Position numbers and translations under genes: made by a program. Shown piece after piece: positions 37,701-52,700 of a stretch of 64,000 bases of DNA. The notes under the pieces were generated by a model. That model made no database searches. It saw only the letters and a list, made by a program, of their open reading frames with translations, and was not told where the DNA came from. Source of the DNA: Liolophura sinensis (lineage: Eukaryota; Mollusca; Polyplacophora; Chitonida; Chitonidae); NCBI RefSeq assembly GCF_032854445.1, contig NC_088305.1:29972628-30036627 (forward strand). The letters are read 5' to 3'. Each line of letters begins with the position of its first letter. The first letter of the stretch is position 1.

Positions 37701-40700
37701 TCATTGACCCACATTTACTCATGTACCAGGTCTCCATTGACCCTGATATACCCTTATACCATGTTCCTCTGACCCTATATGCCCATGTACCATGTTTCCA
37801 TTGACCCTGATATATGCATGTTCCATGTTTTCATTGACCCACATTTACTCGTGTACCAGGTCTCCATTGACTCTGATTTACTCATGTACCATGTTTCCAT
37901 TGACCATGATATATGCATGTTCCATGTTTCCATTGATCCTAATATGCCCATGTGCCAAGTTTCCATTGACCATGATATACCCATGTACCATGTTTTCATT
38001 GACCCTGATATACACGCATGTACCGTGTTTTCATTGACGCTGATATACCCATGTACCATGTTTCCACTGACCCTGATTTACCTGTGTACCAGGTCTCCAT
38101 TGATTTACTCATGTACCATGTTTCCATTGACCATGATATATGCATGTTCCATGTTTCCATTGACCATGTTTCCATTGACCCTGATCTTCCCATGTACCAT
38201 GTTTCCATTGACCCTGACATACTTATGTACTATGTTTTCATTGACCCTTATATACCCATGTATCATGTTTTTATTGACCCTGATATATCCATGTGCCATG
38301 TTTCTATTGACCCTGATCTTCCCATGTACCATGTTTCCATTGACCCAGATATACCCATCTACCATGTTTTCACTGAACCTGATAGACACATGTACCTTGT
38401 TTCCATTGACCCTGATATACCCATGTGCCATGTTTCCTTTGACCCTGATATACACATGTACCATGTTTCCATTGACCCTATATACCCATGTGCCATGTTT
38501 CCATTGATCCTAATTTACCCATGTACCATGTTTCCATTGACCCACATTTACTCTTGTACCATGTTTCCATTGACTCTGATATACCCATGTACCATGTTTC
38601 CATTCACCCTGATATACACGTGTACTGTGATTTTCTATTCCTCTGTTTTTAGCAAACCTGGACAGGTCAAACCTGTACCTGAAACTGTTCAAGCTCGTGT
38701 TTGGGTCTGTGTCTCTCTTTGCACAGGATAACGAGCAGATGCTCAAGGTAAACGATCGTTGTTTAGGTGCACCAAAGTGTGGGGATTTATGTCCAGTTTG
38801 GGGCACTTAAGTAATAGTGTAAACTAAGCTGCAAAAATGTATATCATGCAGTTATAATCATTCTGGAAAAACTTGAAAGACCAAAAATGTAAATGTTGTG
38901 TTTCATTGTGAATGATAACTGATATTAAACTGAAAGGAAGTGATCTTCTTAAGAGTGTTTAAAGTATGTGAATGCTATGGTGGGCTTTATGAGCCATACT
39001 GACAGTATCTAGGAACTCTGACATCACATCAGCTCTATGGTGGGTTTATGAGCCATACTGACAGTATCTAGGAACTCTGACGTCACATCAGCTCTATGGT
39101 GGGCTTTATGAGCCATACTGACAGTATCTAGGAACCCTGACATCACATCAGCTCTATGGTGGGTTTATGAGCCATACTGACAGTATCTAGGAACTCTGAC
39201 GTCACATCAGCTCTATGGTGGGCTTTATGAGCCATACTGACAGTATCTAGGAACTCTGACATCAGATCAGCTCTATGGTGGGCTTTATGAGCCATACTGA
39301 CGGTATCTAGGAACTCTGACATCAGATCAGCTCTATGGTGGGCTTTATGAGCCATACTGACAGTATCTAGGAACTCTGACGTCACATCAGCTCTATGGTG
39401 GGCTTTATGAGCCATACTGACGGTATCTAGGAACTCTGACATCAGATCAGCTCTATGGTGGGCTTTATGAGCCATACTGACAGTATCTAGGAACTCTGAC
39501 GTCACATCAGCTCTATAGTGGGCTTTATGAGCCATACTGACAGTATCTAGGAACTCTGACGTCACATCAGCTCTGTGGTGGGCTTTATGAGCCATACTGA
39601 CAGTATCTAGGAACTCTGACGTCACATCAGCTCTATGGTGGGCTTTATGAGCCATACTGACAGTATCTAGGAACTTAGACGTCACAGCATTTTTTTTTCC
39701 TTATCTTCACGAGAAGGAAGGAATTTTTTGAAACATTATTTCAGTAATCTTTCACTCATAGGTAAAAAGAGTTATTCCAGCATGCTGTGTCATGATTAGA
39801 GTGGGATGAACTTAATGTGACGTCAGAGTTCCTAACCTCTGATAGAAAGGTCTATAGCCCACATTAGAATTCAAATGTTGACCCTTTTCACAAAAATCTA
39901 AAAAAATAAATGAAATTGTATTTGTGCATAGTTTTAAGTGGCCTATTTAGTGATGCCTACTTTGATTTTTAGATGTCTTTTCCTTTAACTGTTGTCAAAT
40001 AACCAAAATTAGAATCAAGTTTAGAAGTTTAATCTGGAGAACGATTATGGTTGAGATACATGTAAAAAAAAAAAGTAAAAGTAAGCTTTACTTACATGAG
40101 GACTAACGTGCCCGAACTCAACTCCTCTGCAGAAGTTAGTCCTAGTCTCTTACGGACATACAGTGTTTTTTTTTTTAAAGTCTTAAATATCAGTTGGAGT
40201 TATTTCTATAATCTGCAGCCTCACCTTCATACGATTGTGAATCGCTCCATGGAGCTGGCAATGAGTGCAAAGGAGCCGTACAACTACTTCCTGTTACTGA
40301 GGGCCCTGTTCCGATCTATTGGAGGAGGCAGCCATGACCTCCTGTACCAAGAGTTCCTTCCCCTGCTGGAGAACTTACTACAAGGTATGTGTACAGTTAT
40401 ATGTGGAGGCTTTGGAATGACTTTCGCTTTTACCAGTGAAGCCTAGAGTTTGAATCATGTTTCTGTAGAACAAACCAGTTTATGATTTACAAATAAGGAA
40501 AGTAATTGCATAAGAACTCGGTTGGTTTGGCTGCTTACACCATTATCAAGCAAAGGAAGAATAATAAAGTATGTATTTAAGAAATAAGTATAAATATATA
40601 TATATATTGTAACATTATTTAATGATATTATGAAATATTCACCATGATTCTTGGCATGAATTAAATAAAGCACAAAGTCACCTCTGGGATTATTTAAGGT

Positions 40701-43700
40701 TTTCAACCTTCAGAAAACAAGTTTGTTTGCCCTGCATAGAATGTTACCTGTAAATCATATGTATTTATATCAAGTATGCAGAATACAATCAAAATAACTT
40801 CATGCACTGAATTAAAATGACCTAAAGTTTTGTCATTTAAAGGATGGTATATTTTGAGGGAATTAATTGTCATAAATTATTACTTTTGGTGCGAAAAGTT
40901 ACATTTTTCAAACCCATAGGATACATCCATGACCTTGAGAAACTACAGTTGACAGATTTTGCTGGTGTTGTTGTTGCACAGGTCTGAACAGTCTCCAGAG
41001 TGGGCTACACAAACAACACATGAAGGACTTGTTTGTAGAGCTGTGTCTAACAGTGCCGGTACGACTCAGCTCTCTCCTTCCCTACCTACCCATGCTAATG
41101 GACCCTCTTGTTTCAGCCCTCAATGGCTCGCAGACCCTTGTTAGTCAGGTGAGTCCATGTTAGAGGTGTATGGAAGTCAGGCAGTGGTAATCAGTCAACT
41201 CCCAGAATTATGTTAGTGGGAATTAGCTGGCAAATCTGGTTAGCTTAGCAGGGCAAGTTAAGAGTGTGGGATGGGAGTAGCTTTCTGGTACTTCCTTTAG
41301 CAGTAGCATGAGAGAATTTCAAATTAGCTGAGTTGGTAAACTGCTGGATTAAGGACGTTCAGGTCTGGGTTTAAATCACATTTAAATCCATCAACCATTA
41401 CTTATCGTGTATCAATGTAGTTGCACAGTGCCGGGCATTTTCCAGATAGAGCAGTTTCGAGAACAAAGAACAAATGCATTCTGTAGAAAGAACTGAATAA
41501 GATAAGGTTGATGTTCCAAAAATACCATCCATGTTCAGTGTTTGACTCTTGATTGATAATATTTTAAAGTTTGAGAAAAAAAATTGTGCCTGGTTTTTAG
41601 AAAGTGTCTGATCCTAATGCAAAGTGGAGAACAGTTTTGTTTACCAGTGATCACTAACCCTAATGTACTTTTGAACTCTTTGTCTCCTGTCCAGTTTTGT
41701 GTATTAATGTGTCCATGTATTATTTCCTCTCCCCTGCCAGGGCCTGAGGACACTGGAGCTGTGTGTGGACAACCTCCAGCCAGACTTCCTGTATGACCAC
41801 ATACAACCCGTCCGTGCAGAACTCATGCAGGTGTGTTAGCACAAGTAACGTAGCATAAATTTATACCTGTCACATTTTGGTCAGACTTTGATTGACCCAA
41901 ATTCCTTTGATTTTACTGGAATTGTTATAATTAAACATCAGTGAAATAAGCAGAGAAGATTCTCAGCACTCTCTTTGAATCCCACTAACTTGCAAAGCCT
42001 TTGTTAATTCTTAGGCGCTGTGGCGAACTTTGCGGAACCCTGCTGACAACATTGCTCAGGTGGCATTCAGGGTGCTCGGCAAGTTTGGGGGAGGAAACCG
42101 TAAGATGCTCAGAGAACCTCAGAAGGTGAGAAGCATACCCTGATACTGTGACTACAAAGAGAATAGTATTAGCTTCATTTACCCGATTGTAGAGCTAAGC
42201 CTGATTGGCCTACAGTGGACAGCAATAATGGCATCTTTGCTAAGACTTGCAAATCATTGTTGCATTTGAAGTTTATGAGAGAGCAAATTGCTAACAAATG
42301 CAAAGAGATGATTATTTTCAGTCATATTTGAGGAAAAAGAGCGGCACAATAGTTGCCATTGCCATGTAAGTAATGCATGACATTCTGGTATCATTACATT
42401 GTTGACAACTCGCAAGGACAATAAGACAATAAATATCAGAAAGGCAGCATTGAAAATGTCATAGTCATATTATTTCTTGAAGAATGAAGCCCCTTACTGT
42501 TCTTGAAGCATCCTCTGTAACATTTCATTTACATCATCTGCATTATGTTTCATTTGCATCATCTACCATCTACAACATATCTCTCATTTCAAACATCTTG
42601 TTCATTTGCATCATCTACCATCTACATTGTATCTCATTTGAAACATCTTGTTGATTTGCATCATCTACCATCTACAACATATTTCTCATTTGAAACATCT
42701 TGTTGATTTGCATCATCTACCATCTACAACATATCTCTCATTTGAAACATCTTGTTGATTTGAATCATCTACCATCTACAACATATCTCTCATTTGAAAC
42801 ATCTTGTTGATTTGAATCATCTACCATCTACAACATATCTCTCATTTCAAACATCTTGTTCATTTGCATCATCTACCATCTACAACATATCTCTCATTTG
42901 AAACATCTTGTTGATTTGCATCATCTACCATCTACAACATATCTCTCATTTGAAACATCTTGTTGATTTGCATCATCTACCATCTACAACATATCTCTCA
43001 TTTGAAACATCTTGTTGATTTGCATCATCTACCATGTACAACATCTCTCGTTTGAAACATCTTGTTGATTTGCATCATCTACCATGTACAACATCTCTCG
43101 TTTGAAACATCTTGTTGATTTGTATCATCTGCCATCTACAACATATCTCTCATTTGAAACATCTTTCTCACCATCTTGCTCATCTGCATGATTTCTTTCA
43201 TCTGCTTCTTCTCTCACTCTCTCACTGTTTTATCCTTGTGCCCTTTCAACATTTCTATTCCAGCTGAACTTCAATGACAAGGAAACAGTGGGCCCTTGTG
43301 TCACAGTTCACTTCCAAGAGTGTAAGACTCCCATCTACCTACCTGTAGAAAAGGTGAGAGAAATTGTTTACTCTTTGTATTAAATTGTTTTTTTTTTATT
43401 ACTTAGAAGTCATCACAAAGATGAGTTTGCATCTTGCAGACATACATAATTTCAGGCATATGCATGAATGATTGGGGTATTTTATCGACTTTTGTGTTGT
43501 TTTACATTGATTTGACTGGAATCTATTTACATTTCACACCTTCAGATTGGACGATCTCAATTTTTGTTGAGGTCATAACTCTGAAGAGCTCAAAATATTG
43601 AACATTTGGATGTCTGTGACACCGGAAAGATGCCTCTAAAGTTTTACATACGTTTACGTGTGTAATCATATGCTTGGGGTTTAATGTCATGTGTGTACTC

Positions 43701-46700
43701 AACAATTCTTCAGTCTAACGTATGACAACAAGGAGTCATTAGATAAAGTCAGAAGCCCATTACGTAGAAGTGTGCAACTTCCCTATAGTTAGTCTCCACA
43801 GCACAGTACACATGTTGCGTCATCTGTAGAAGCTCTCACCACCTGGAGGAGAAATATGCCAACCTCTCGGGTGGTAATTATGAACTGAATTATAGGAAAT
43901 CTAATGTATACAGCTGCCACAAGAACTGGCCGTACCTTGAAATTGAAACTCCATATTTGAAAACTATGATTTCGCTGATCATTGTTGCTATGCAGTTAAT
44001 AACCCATTGACTATTTTTATATTTCCAAGCAACTATGAAACAATTACTATCAAAGACATTGTTGCCCTTTCATGAAACTTTCTGTTGTTGTAATTTCTTT
44101 AAAGTCTTTTTCAACACAACCACGCTTGGAACCCATCATGCATCAACCATTTCTCAAAGGTTTGCTGCGCAGTAGAGAGAAAGAAAAATACATGGCTGCG
44201 CAGATACATCACATAATGTGTTAGAGATGGAAAAAAAGTGTAAAGTGCGGTGGACACTGGCTATAGGGAAGTTGCGTACTTCCAGAGAATGGACTTCTTG
44301 TAAATAAGTTTTACTTATTTATTTATTTCATTGGTGTTTTGCGCCGTACTCAAGAATATTTCACTGACACGACAGCGGCCAGCATTATGGTGGGAGGTAA
44401 ACCCACGACCATCCTCAGGTTGCTGGCATACCTTCCCACATACGGCCCGAGAGAAAGCCAGCATGAGCTGGACTTGAACTCACAGCAACCGCATTGGTGA
44501 GAGGCTCCTGGGTCATTGCACTGTGCTAGCGCGCTAACCAACTGAGCCACAGAGGCCCAGTTTTACTTATCATCAAGACCTGAAATATAAGTGTGCTTAT
44601 GATAACATGAGCATCTGATAACATGAACATCTGACAACATGAACATCGGATAACATGAACATCTGATAACATGAACATCTGATAACATGAGCATCTGATG
44701 GAAAGATGGGAAAGTGCTTGACTCACACACACACACAGTATGAACAGATAAATTGTATGAAGGAAAAACTACTGTGCTGATTATGTTAATTATATTCTTG
44801 TATCTTGTTAAATCAGGCGATAGACGCAGCTCTGAAGGCCCTCAAGTCCAGCAGTACAGATACATACAGCCGTGGGAAGTCGTGGGAACTCATCAAGTGT
44901 TTCCTAGTGTCGGTGATGACCTTAGACGATGATAAACCATCACTCGCTCACCTCTTCACTCATCCCAGGTAAGTGAGATTTACACGTAGGAAAATCTGCG
45001 GCTTGATCTGAACTTTAAGGTCACTATTGTTTTCTCTTCAGGTGACAAAATTTCCATCAGAAATAAAACATGAGATGAAATTTCAATGCTCAGGTTGATT
45101 CACAGTTAGATCAAAAGATTCTGACAAGTCCTAATTGTCAACTTTGTTAACATGTTTAGTGGTCTCAGGAACTGGTGTGTTTTTGATGTCCAGAATTTTA
45201 GTGAATTGATTCTACTCTCAAGGAAAAGTTTGTCATACAAAATTAATTTTATGATTGCAATAAACTGACTTGGAAGAAATTTGACACCTGGTGTTTTAGA
45301 GTGTAACTGTAGTGCATACTTAACTGAGTAGTAACCCATCATCTATGATATGAAATTACGTTTACATTTTGTTTGGTTTACAGTTTTACTGAGAAAGACA
45401 TCCCTGACCACACTGGGCCGCTGTATAAAAACCCCGACGCTCACTCCAGGAAAGTTCATCAACAAGCTCTCACCGGCATGTTTGGTGAGTGAAGCCCTCA
45501 CTGACTACTTCCCCACTCAAGTTTTTATATGTTCGTCTAGCAAATAAACATTGTCTGATTGGTATTTAGTTTGAATAGTTACTTCTGTTTCTGCTCAGTT
45601 GAATTTCTACATCAGTTGTGTACAGTAATTTTCACATGATCCCCAGTGTGAAGATGCCTTAATACGGTTAACGAAAATCTTGTTTGTTTGTGTTTTCAGT
45701 GGCCGCGGCCATTAAGGAGTTACGATCCACCGTCCTGCCGTTCATGGCCTGTATGGTGAGACATTACACCATGGTGGCCATAGCACATCAGTGTGGTGAG
45801 TTCCCCATATAGCTTCTCTTTCTTTCAGTATACACTTATAAAAGATTTCCCCTGTCCACAGGGGATGCTGTGTTTTTTTCAACCAAATACTTTTATTTAT
45901 GACATCGTACTCCAATTTTAGCTGTAATTCATTAAATCATTGTTTGACTATAGATATTTGAATATGTTTTGGCAAAATTCAAGCCTATTTTACACATAAG
46001 TACATGTGTATATATATTGTGAGATTATTACCCACAATACATACAAACCGTGGCCCAAAGTGTTTTTTTCGTAGTTGCAGAAAATTTTTGCATGCTATAA
46101 AGTGCCCAATTCCTTAAGGCTTAAGATGATTGTCACACCATATTGAGTAATTATTATTGAACCCAGGACTAAAATGAAAAGAAAACATTTGTTCACTTCC
46201 TCTTTACCCCCCTTTCACCATGTCAGGTCCATTCCCCGTGGGAGAGAAGCAGAACAAGCTGCACGGTATGGACACCCAGATTCTGATCGATGCCCTGGCT
46301 GTGATCATGGGGCACGAGGAGAAGGAGTTGTGTAAGCCTGGAGGCCTGGCCTTAAAACTCATCTTGGAAACGGCCACCACAATCCTCGGATCGAAGGAAA
46401 AGGTCGGTTGGATATGAAAAACTACCACCTAGAGAGTAAAACCACAGCAGCGATGACAACACGATAGTTTCACATGTATTACCGGTGAAGTCTGGCCTCT
46501 TGTCAGTTTACATCAGTTAGGGTTTTATTCTGACTGTTTATGTAATTACCTAGGATGTAGCAACCCAGATACCTCCCCTATCGCCATGGCTTATGCAGGA
46601 TTAGGTATAGCATTCAATAAATGTCACTTTAATAAGCAATCACACAACGTCTGGCCTGATCTTGGGAATGGCTACCGGCATATCACTTCAGATGGAATGA

Positions 46701-49700
46701 TTAAAACATTATGGTGCCTTTCCTTCTGTGGAATTAAAGTACAGTCAGTCAATCAACTTACCAATCTATGTGTTTGTACAGGCTTGTCAGCTGCCATTAT
46801 TTGAGTACCTGGTGGACAGGATGTGCTCCTTGTGTTACGACAGGGCCTGGTATGCCAAACTGGGAGGGTACGTGTTCTCTTAAGATATCAGTACATATCA
46901 GTACAAAGATGGTTGTTAATTTTTCAACATGAGTTTTAAATGCAACAAATTTACTGGGAACTGGTTGCTGGACATTTCTATATTTCAGACCAGCACTTTA
47001 TGTGGTGAATGCCTTTTTGAATTATTTTTGAAGTACTGTCTAGGTAGAGACTGCTGGTGTCCTGCAAGTAGATGATAAATTCTAATAATGTACATTCTGG
47101 CATACATTGATTGACGTGCAGTGCTTTTGGGGTTTTTCATACTTACAGGTGCAATGCCATCAAGTTCCTGTATGAGAGAATGGCCCTTAAGTGGGTTCTT
47201 GAACATCAGTTTCTCTTCCTGAAGGCTTTGCTGTTTGTTATGATGGACCTCACCGGTGAGGTAAGCCTGTAGTTTGTTCTCCACCCCAATTTAGCTCATA
47301 TATAGTACCCCTGTCCAAATAAAATATCTGTGGCCCTTGTTAAACAACCTGACAGTATCCCTATGTGAATATATGATGTCCTTACTTGAATAAATTGTCA
47401 GTACCCTCACATTCTATTTGAGGGAGTTGTCAGTACCCAGAGCTGTGTGAGTAACCAGTACAATGTTTAAACGAGTTGTTCACACCAAGATTTGAGCGAG
47501 TTGTCAGTACCCAGATCTGTGTGAGTAACCAGTACAACATTTAAACAAATTGTTCATACCAAGATTTGAGCGAGTTGTCAGTACCCAGATCTGTGTGAGT
47601 AACCAGTACAACATTTAAAGGAGTTGTTCATACCAAGATTTGAGCGAGTTGTCAGTACCCAGATCTGTGTGAGTAACCAGTACAACATTTAAAGGAGTTG
47701 TTCATACCAAGATTTGAGCAAGTTGTCAGTACCCAGAGCTGTGTGAGTAACCAGAACAACGTTTAAACGAGTTGTTCATACCAAGATTTGAGCGAGTTGT
47801 CAGTACCCAGATCTGTGTGAGTAACCAGTACAACATTTAAAGGAGTTGTTCATACCAAGATTTGAGCAAGTTGTCAGTACCCAGAGCTGTGTGAGTAACC
47901 AGAACAACGTTTAAACGAGTTGTTCATACCAAGATTTGAGCGAGTTGTCAGTACCCAGATCTGTGTGAATAACCAGTACAACATTTAAAGGAGTTGTTCA
48001 TACCAAGATTTGAGCGAGTTGTCAGTACCCAGATCTGTGTGAGTAACCAGTACAACATTTAAAGGAGTTATTCATACCAAGATTTGAGCGAGTTGTCAGT
48101 ACCCAGATCTGTGTGAGTAACCAGTACAACATTTAAAGGAGTTGTTCATACCAAGGTTTTAGGGATTTGCCAGTACAACTTTTGAATAAACTATCAGCTG
48201 TCTAACTAACTAACTTTAAATTTCACCTTGAATTTTCAGTACCAGTATTTCTATTTGAATAAGCTGTCCATATCACTATTTGAAAGATTAAATAGCTCCC
48301 TATTGGAATAAATTATGGGTCCGGTCCATTCGCCCCCTCTGTCGTGTTGTTCCATTGGCCTCTGAAGGAGACCAATGGCGCCACTGCTGCCCCCCGAGCC
48401 TGATGCCGGCGGAATCGGTGGTGTGGCCACCTGAGGTGACCTCTGGTTCATTAGGACGTCATACTTTGTCATGCAATGGCTACTGAATCTGCCACGAGTG
48501 GCTGTCAGATCGATGAATGGGACGCACCCTATCTGCCACCAGTGGCAGTCATGTCGATGAATGGGACGCACCCTATTTGCCACCAGTGGCAGTCAGATCG
48601 ATGAATGGGGCACGCCCTATCTGCCATCAGTGGCAGTCAGATCTATGAATGGGACCCACCCTATCTGCCACCAGTGGCTGTCAGATCGATGAATGGGACG
48701 CACCCTATCTGCCACCAGTGGCTGTCAGATCGATGAATGGGACGCACCCTATCTGCCATCAGTGGCTGTCAGATCGATGAATGGGACGCACCCTATCTGC
48801 TGCCAGTGGCTGTCAGATCGATGAATGGGACGCACTCTGTCTGCCATCAGTGGCTGTCAGATCGATGATTGGGACGCACCCTATTTGCCACCAGTGGCAG
48901 TCATGTCGATGAATGGGACGCACCCTATCTGCCATCAGTGGCTGTCAGATCGATAAATGGAACGCAATCTATCTGCCACCAGTGGCAGTCAGGTCGATGA
49001 ATGGGACGCACCCTATCTGCCATCAGTGGCTGTCAGATCTATGAATGGGACACACCCTATCTGCCACCAGTGGCTGTCAGATCGATAAATGGGACGCACC
49101 CTATCTGCCATCAGTGGCTGTCAGATCTATGAATGGGACACACCCTATCTGCCATCAGTGGCAGTCAGGTCGATGAATGGGACGCACCCTATCTGCCATC
49201 AGTGGCAGTCAGATCGATGAATGGGACGCACCCTATCTGCCATCAGTGGTTGTCAGATCTATGAATGGGACGCACCCTATCTGCCATCAGTGGTTGTCAG
49301 ATCTATGAATGGGACGCACCCTATCTGCCATCAGTGGCAGTCAGGTCGATGATTGGGACGCACCCTATCTGCCGCCAGTGGCAGTCAGATCGATAAATGG
49401 GACGCACCCTATCTGCCACCAGTGGCTGTCAGATCGATGAATGGGACGCACCCTATCTGCCACCAGTGGCTGTCAGATCGATGAATGGGACGCACCCTAT
49501 TTGCCACCAGTGGCAGTCAGATCGATGAATGGGACGCACCCTATTTGCCACCAGTGGCAGTCAGATCGATGAATGGGACGCACCCTATCTGCCATCAGTG
49601 GCTGTCAGATCTATGAATGGGACGCACCCTATCTGCCATCAGTGGCACTCATGTTGATGAATGGGACGCAATCTATCTGCCACCAGTGGCTGTCAGATCG

Positions 49701-52700
49701 ATAAATGGGACGCACCCTATCTGCCACCAGTGGCTGTCAGATCGATGAATGGGACGCACCCTATCTGCCACCAGTGGCAGTCAGGTCGATGAATGGGACG
49801 CACCCTATTTGCCACCAGTGGCAGTCAGATCGATGAATGGGGCGCGCCCTATCTGCCATCAATGGCAGTCAGATCGATGAATGGGACGCACCCTATCTGC
49901 CATCAGTGGCTGTCAGATCTATGAATGGGACGCACCCTGTCTGCCATCAGTGGCAGTCATGTTGATGAATGGGACGCAATCTATCTGCCACCAGTGGCTG
50001 TCAGATCGATAAATGGGACGCACCCTATCTGCCACCAGTGGCTGTCAGATCGATGAATGGGACGCACCCTATTTGCCACCAGTGGCAGTCAGATCGATGA
50101 ATGGGACGCACCCTATCTGCCATCAGTGGCTGTCAGATCGATGAATGGGACGCACCCTATCTGCCATCAGTGGCTGTCAGATCGATGAATGGGATGCACC
50201 CTATCTGCCATCAGTGGCAGTCAGGTCGATGAATGGGAAAAAAATTTGCCACCAGTGGCAGTCAGATCGAGGAATGGGACACACCTTATCAGTTGCTGTA
50301 TTTAGATGAGCTGAACTCCTTTTGGAATGAAGTGTCAGTATCATTATTTGAATGAGTAGAGAACGGTCCCTTTTTGGAATAAAATGTCCTGTATTGTCCT
50401 GTACAATAAAACCTGTATTTGAATGAGTAGTTTCCCTATTTCAATTAGTGTCGCAATTTGAATGAGCAGCCTGAATATCTATTTATAAACATTGAAAGTT
50501 ATCGTGGGGTGTTATGATATCAGTCGTTTATGGTGTTTGCCTTTTCTCCAGGTGTCCAGTGGTGCAGTGGATATGGCCAAGGCTAACATAGAAAACATGC
50601 TGACCATGTGTGCTCAGGTAACCGCTAACGAGGCGGACACACCTGAGCTGACTGCTGCCAGGAAGAAGTCCTTCCATGAGGTGACCCATGAGCTGGTGAG
50701 ACAGGTGACCTCTCCTAACACGCTCGTTAGAGAACAGGTGAGTTAAGCTTTTGACTGTACAGGTAATGATTGACAGTACAATGACAAGCAAATGAATTCT
50801 AACTAATTTAAGACATTCCCATTATTTTGATATTCAGTGTATAAACAAATTAGACAAATTAGTAATAGCTACTTTTGAAATGTTTTAATTCAAAATTCAG
50901 ATTTTGTGAGGGTATTTCCTTTATGTTGTTCTGGATTTTGGAGTTTAGTTTTGTGTCTATGGTCAGTACAATTTATTCTTTACAATTTTTGGGCTGCTTT
51001 TTACAATAAATGGCCAGATAAGTCAGCAAAGTTAAAAAGTACTGAACTTGCATTACTGCGTTTTCTTCAGGCGATGAATTCCCTGGAGCTGTTGGCGCGT
51101 GTGACGGAGAGAAGTGTGACGGAGATCATGGAGCCTCACAAAGAGGTTTTACAAGACATGATCCCTCCCAAGAAGCACCTGCTCAGACATCAACCCGTTA
51201 ATGCACAGATTGGCCTCATGGTGAGGGAGGCAGCCACACAGTCAATTGCTCTTGCTTACCTTCAGATTTTTATTTATTTACTTCAGGCACTTCTGTTTCC
51301 TCCACCCATACAACTGACCATCATTGTATATGTGAAAAATTAGCACCATTGAATTAAATAAATATATTTAATTATTATTTATTTAATGATTCATAAATAA
51401 ACATGCTGTTTAGCATATATATCTGTAACGTACATACAGATAACAGAAAAGTAACAGAAAATATGCAGATTTCCTTGGGTTCATGGTTTGTTGGCAGTGA
51501 TGACAGTATGCAGTCAGTGACACTTGTGTGGCTGTATACAGAGTCCAACATTTGTTAAGACTACTTCATTACACTGGTATGCTTGTATTGCACAAAATGC
51601 TGGAACTGGCTGTTGCCAGTGTCTGTAACAAAGGAACATGGGCATAAATGGCCAGGTGCTTTGTTTATCCCAACTTCCCAAGCCAGTCCAACTGATGCAT
51701 ATTGCACCGTCTGAATTATCGCCATGAGCTATGCCATTCCATCAGTGTGATTAATCTCTTGTATTTCTGCCTTTTGGTTGACAGGACGGAAACACATTCT
51801 GCACCACTCTGCAGCCTCGTCTCTTCACCATTGACCTGAATGTTGTCGAGCACAAGGTCTTCTTTACCGAGGTAAAAATACCATGCTTACTGGACAGCTT
51901 TTTTTTGGGAGCTAGCTCAGATATGTGAAAGAGTTAGCTATAATCTACAGCTGCAAAAAGTGATAACTTGTGGGCTTGCAGTGTATGCTACTATATGTGT
52001 ATAACGACTCCTACTTTGTAGTAAGTACATGTAGCTTTAAACAGTAAGACCACGAGTTCAAATCTGGTTTCAGCTGTCTCCCGGTGTTGTCTTGTTGTTG
52101 AGAAATTTTGATTTATACTTTTCCTGATGATTTTCCCAAGTAAAATAGTCCTGCATAAGAGCTGCAAGATCTGTGTATAATTTGAAAAAAAAAAAAAAAA
52201 TTGCTAAATCCTTATCAGCAGACTATATCAGATCTACAGATAACTCATATGTGATTTTGAATGATTTGTAATGTCTCTCTGGTGTTTCTCCCCCCCAGTT
52301 GATGAACCTGTGTGAAGTGGAGGACACAGTTTTGCTAAAACTGCCGTGCTATAAGTCTGTCAGCAACCTGGTGCCCCTCAGGAAGAGTGCTCTGAGTAAG
52401 ATACACATGTACTGTACAGTATAAGTTGTACTCATGTTGAGAAGGGATTATGGGATTTAGTCAGTGGGTGTGAAAGTTGAATTTTTTCGTTTATTTATTT
52501 GTTTTTTTTGTTCACACCCAGGGTTTAAAACCCCATATGCTCATCTCAACACGTGGATAATGAATTTTTGTCATCTTTTATCCCATTTATCAAATGGAAA
52601 GCCAGTCTTGTGTACATGTAAAGCTGAGCTAAGAAAAATCATGCTAACCATGCATGTCGATTGCAGACAGCCATGTAATGCAGCACCACAAAGAAAAATG

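Noticed and set aside
37139-38806. Long ORFs of 150-242 codons on both strands with 11-residue repeats
   Set aside because: They come from the 33-bp minisatellite; the same DNA is open in several frames, and no gene signals surround them.
39143-39685. 180-codon minus-strand ORF of 20-residue repeats
   Set aside because: An effect of the 60-bp array in TRRAP intron 20.
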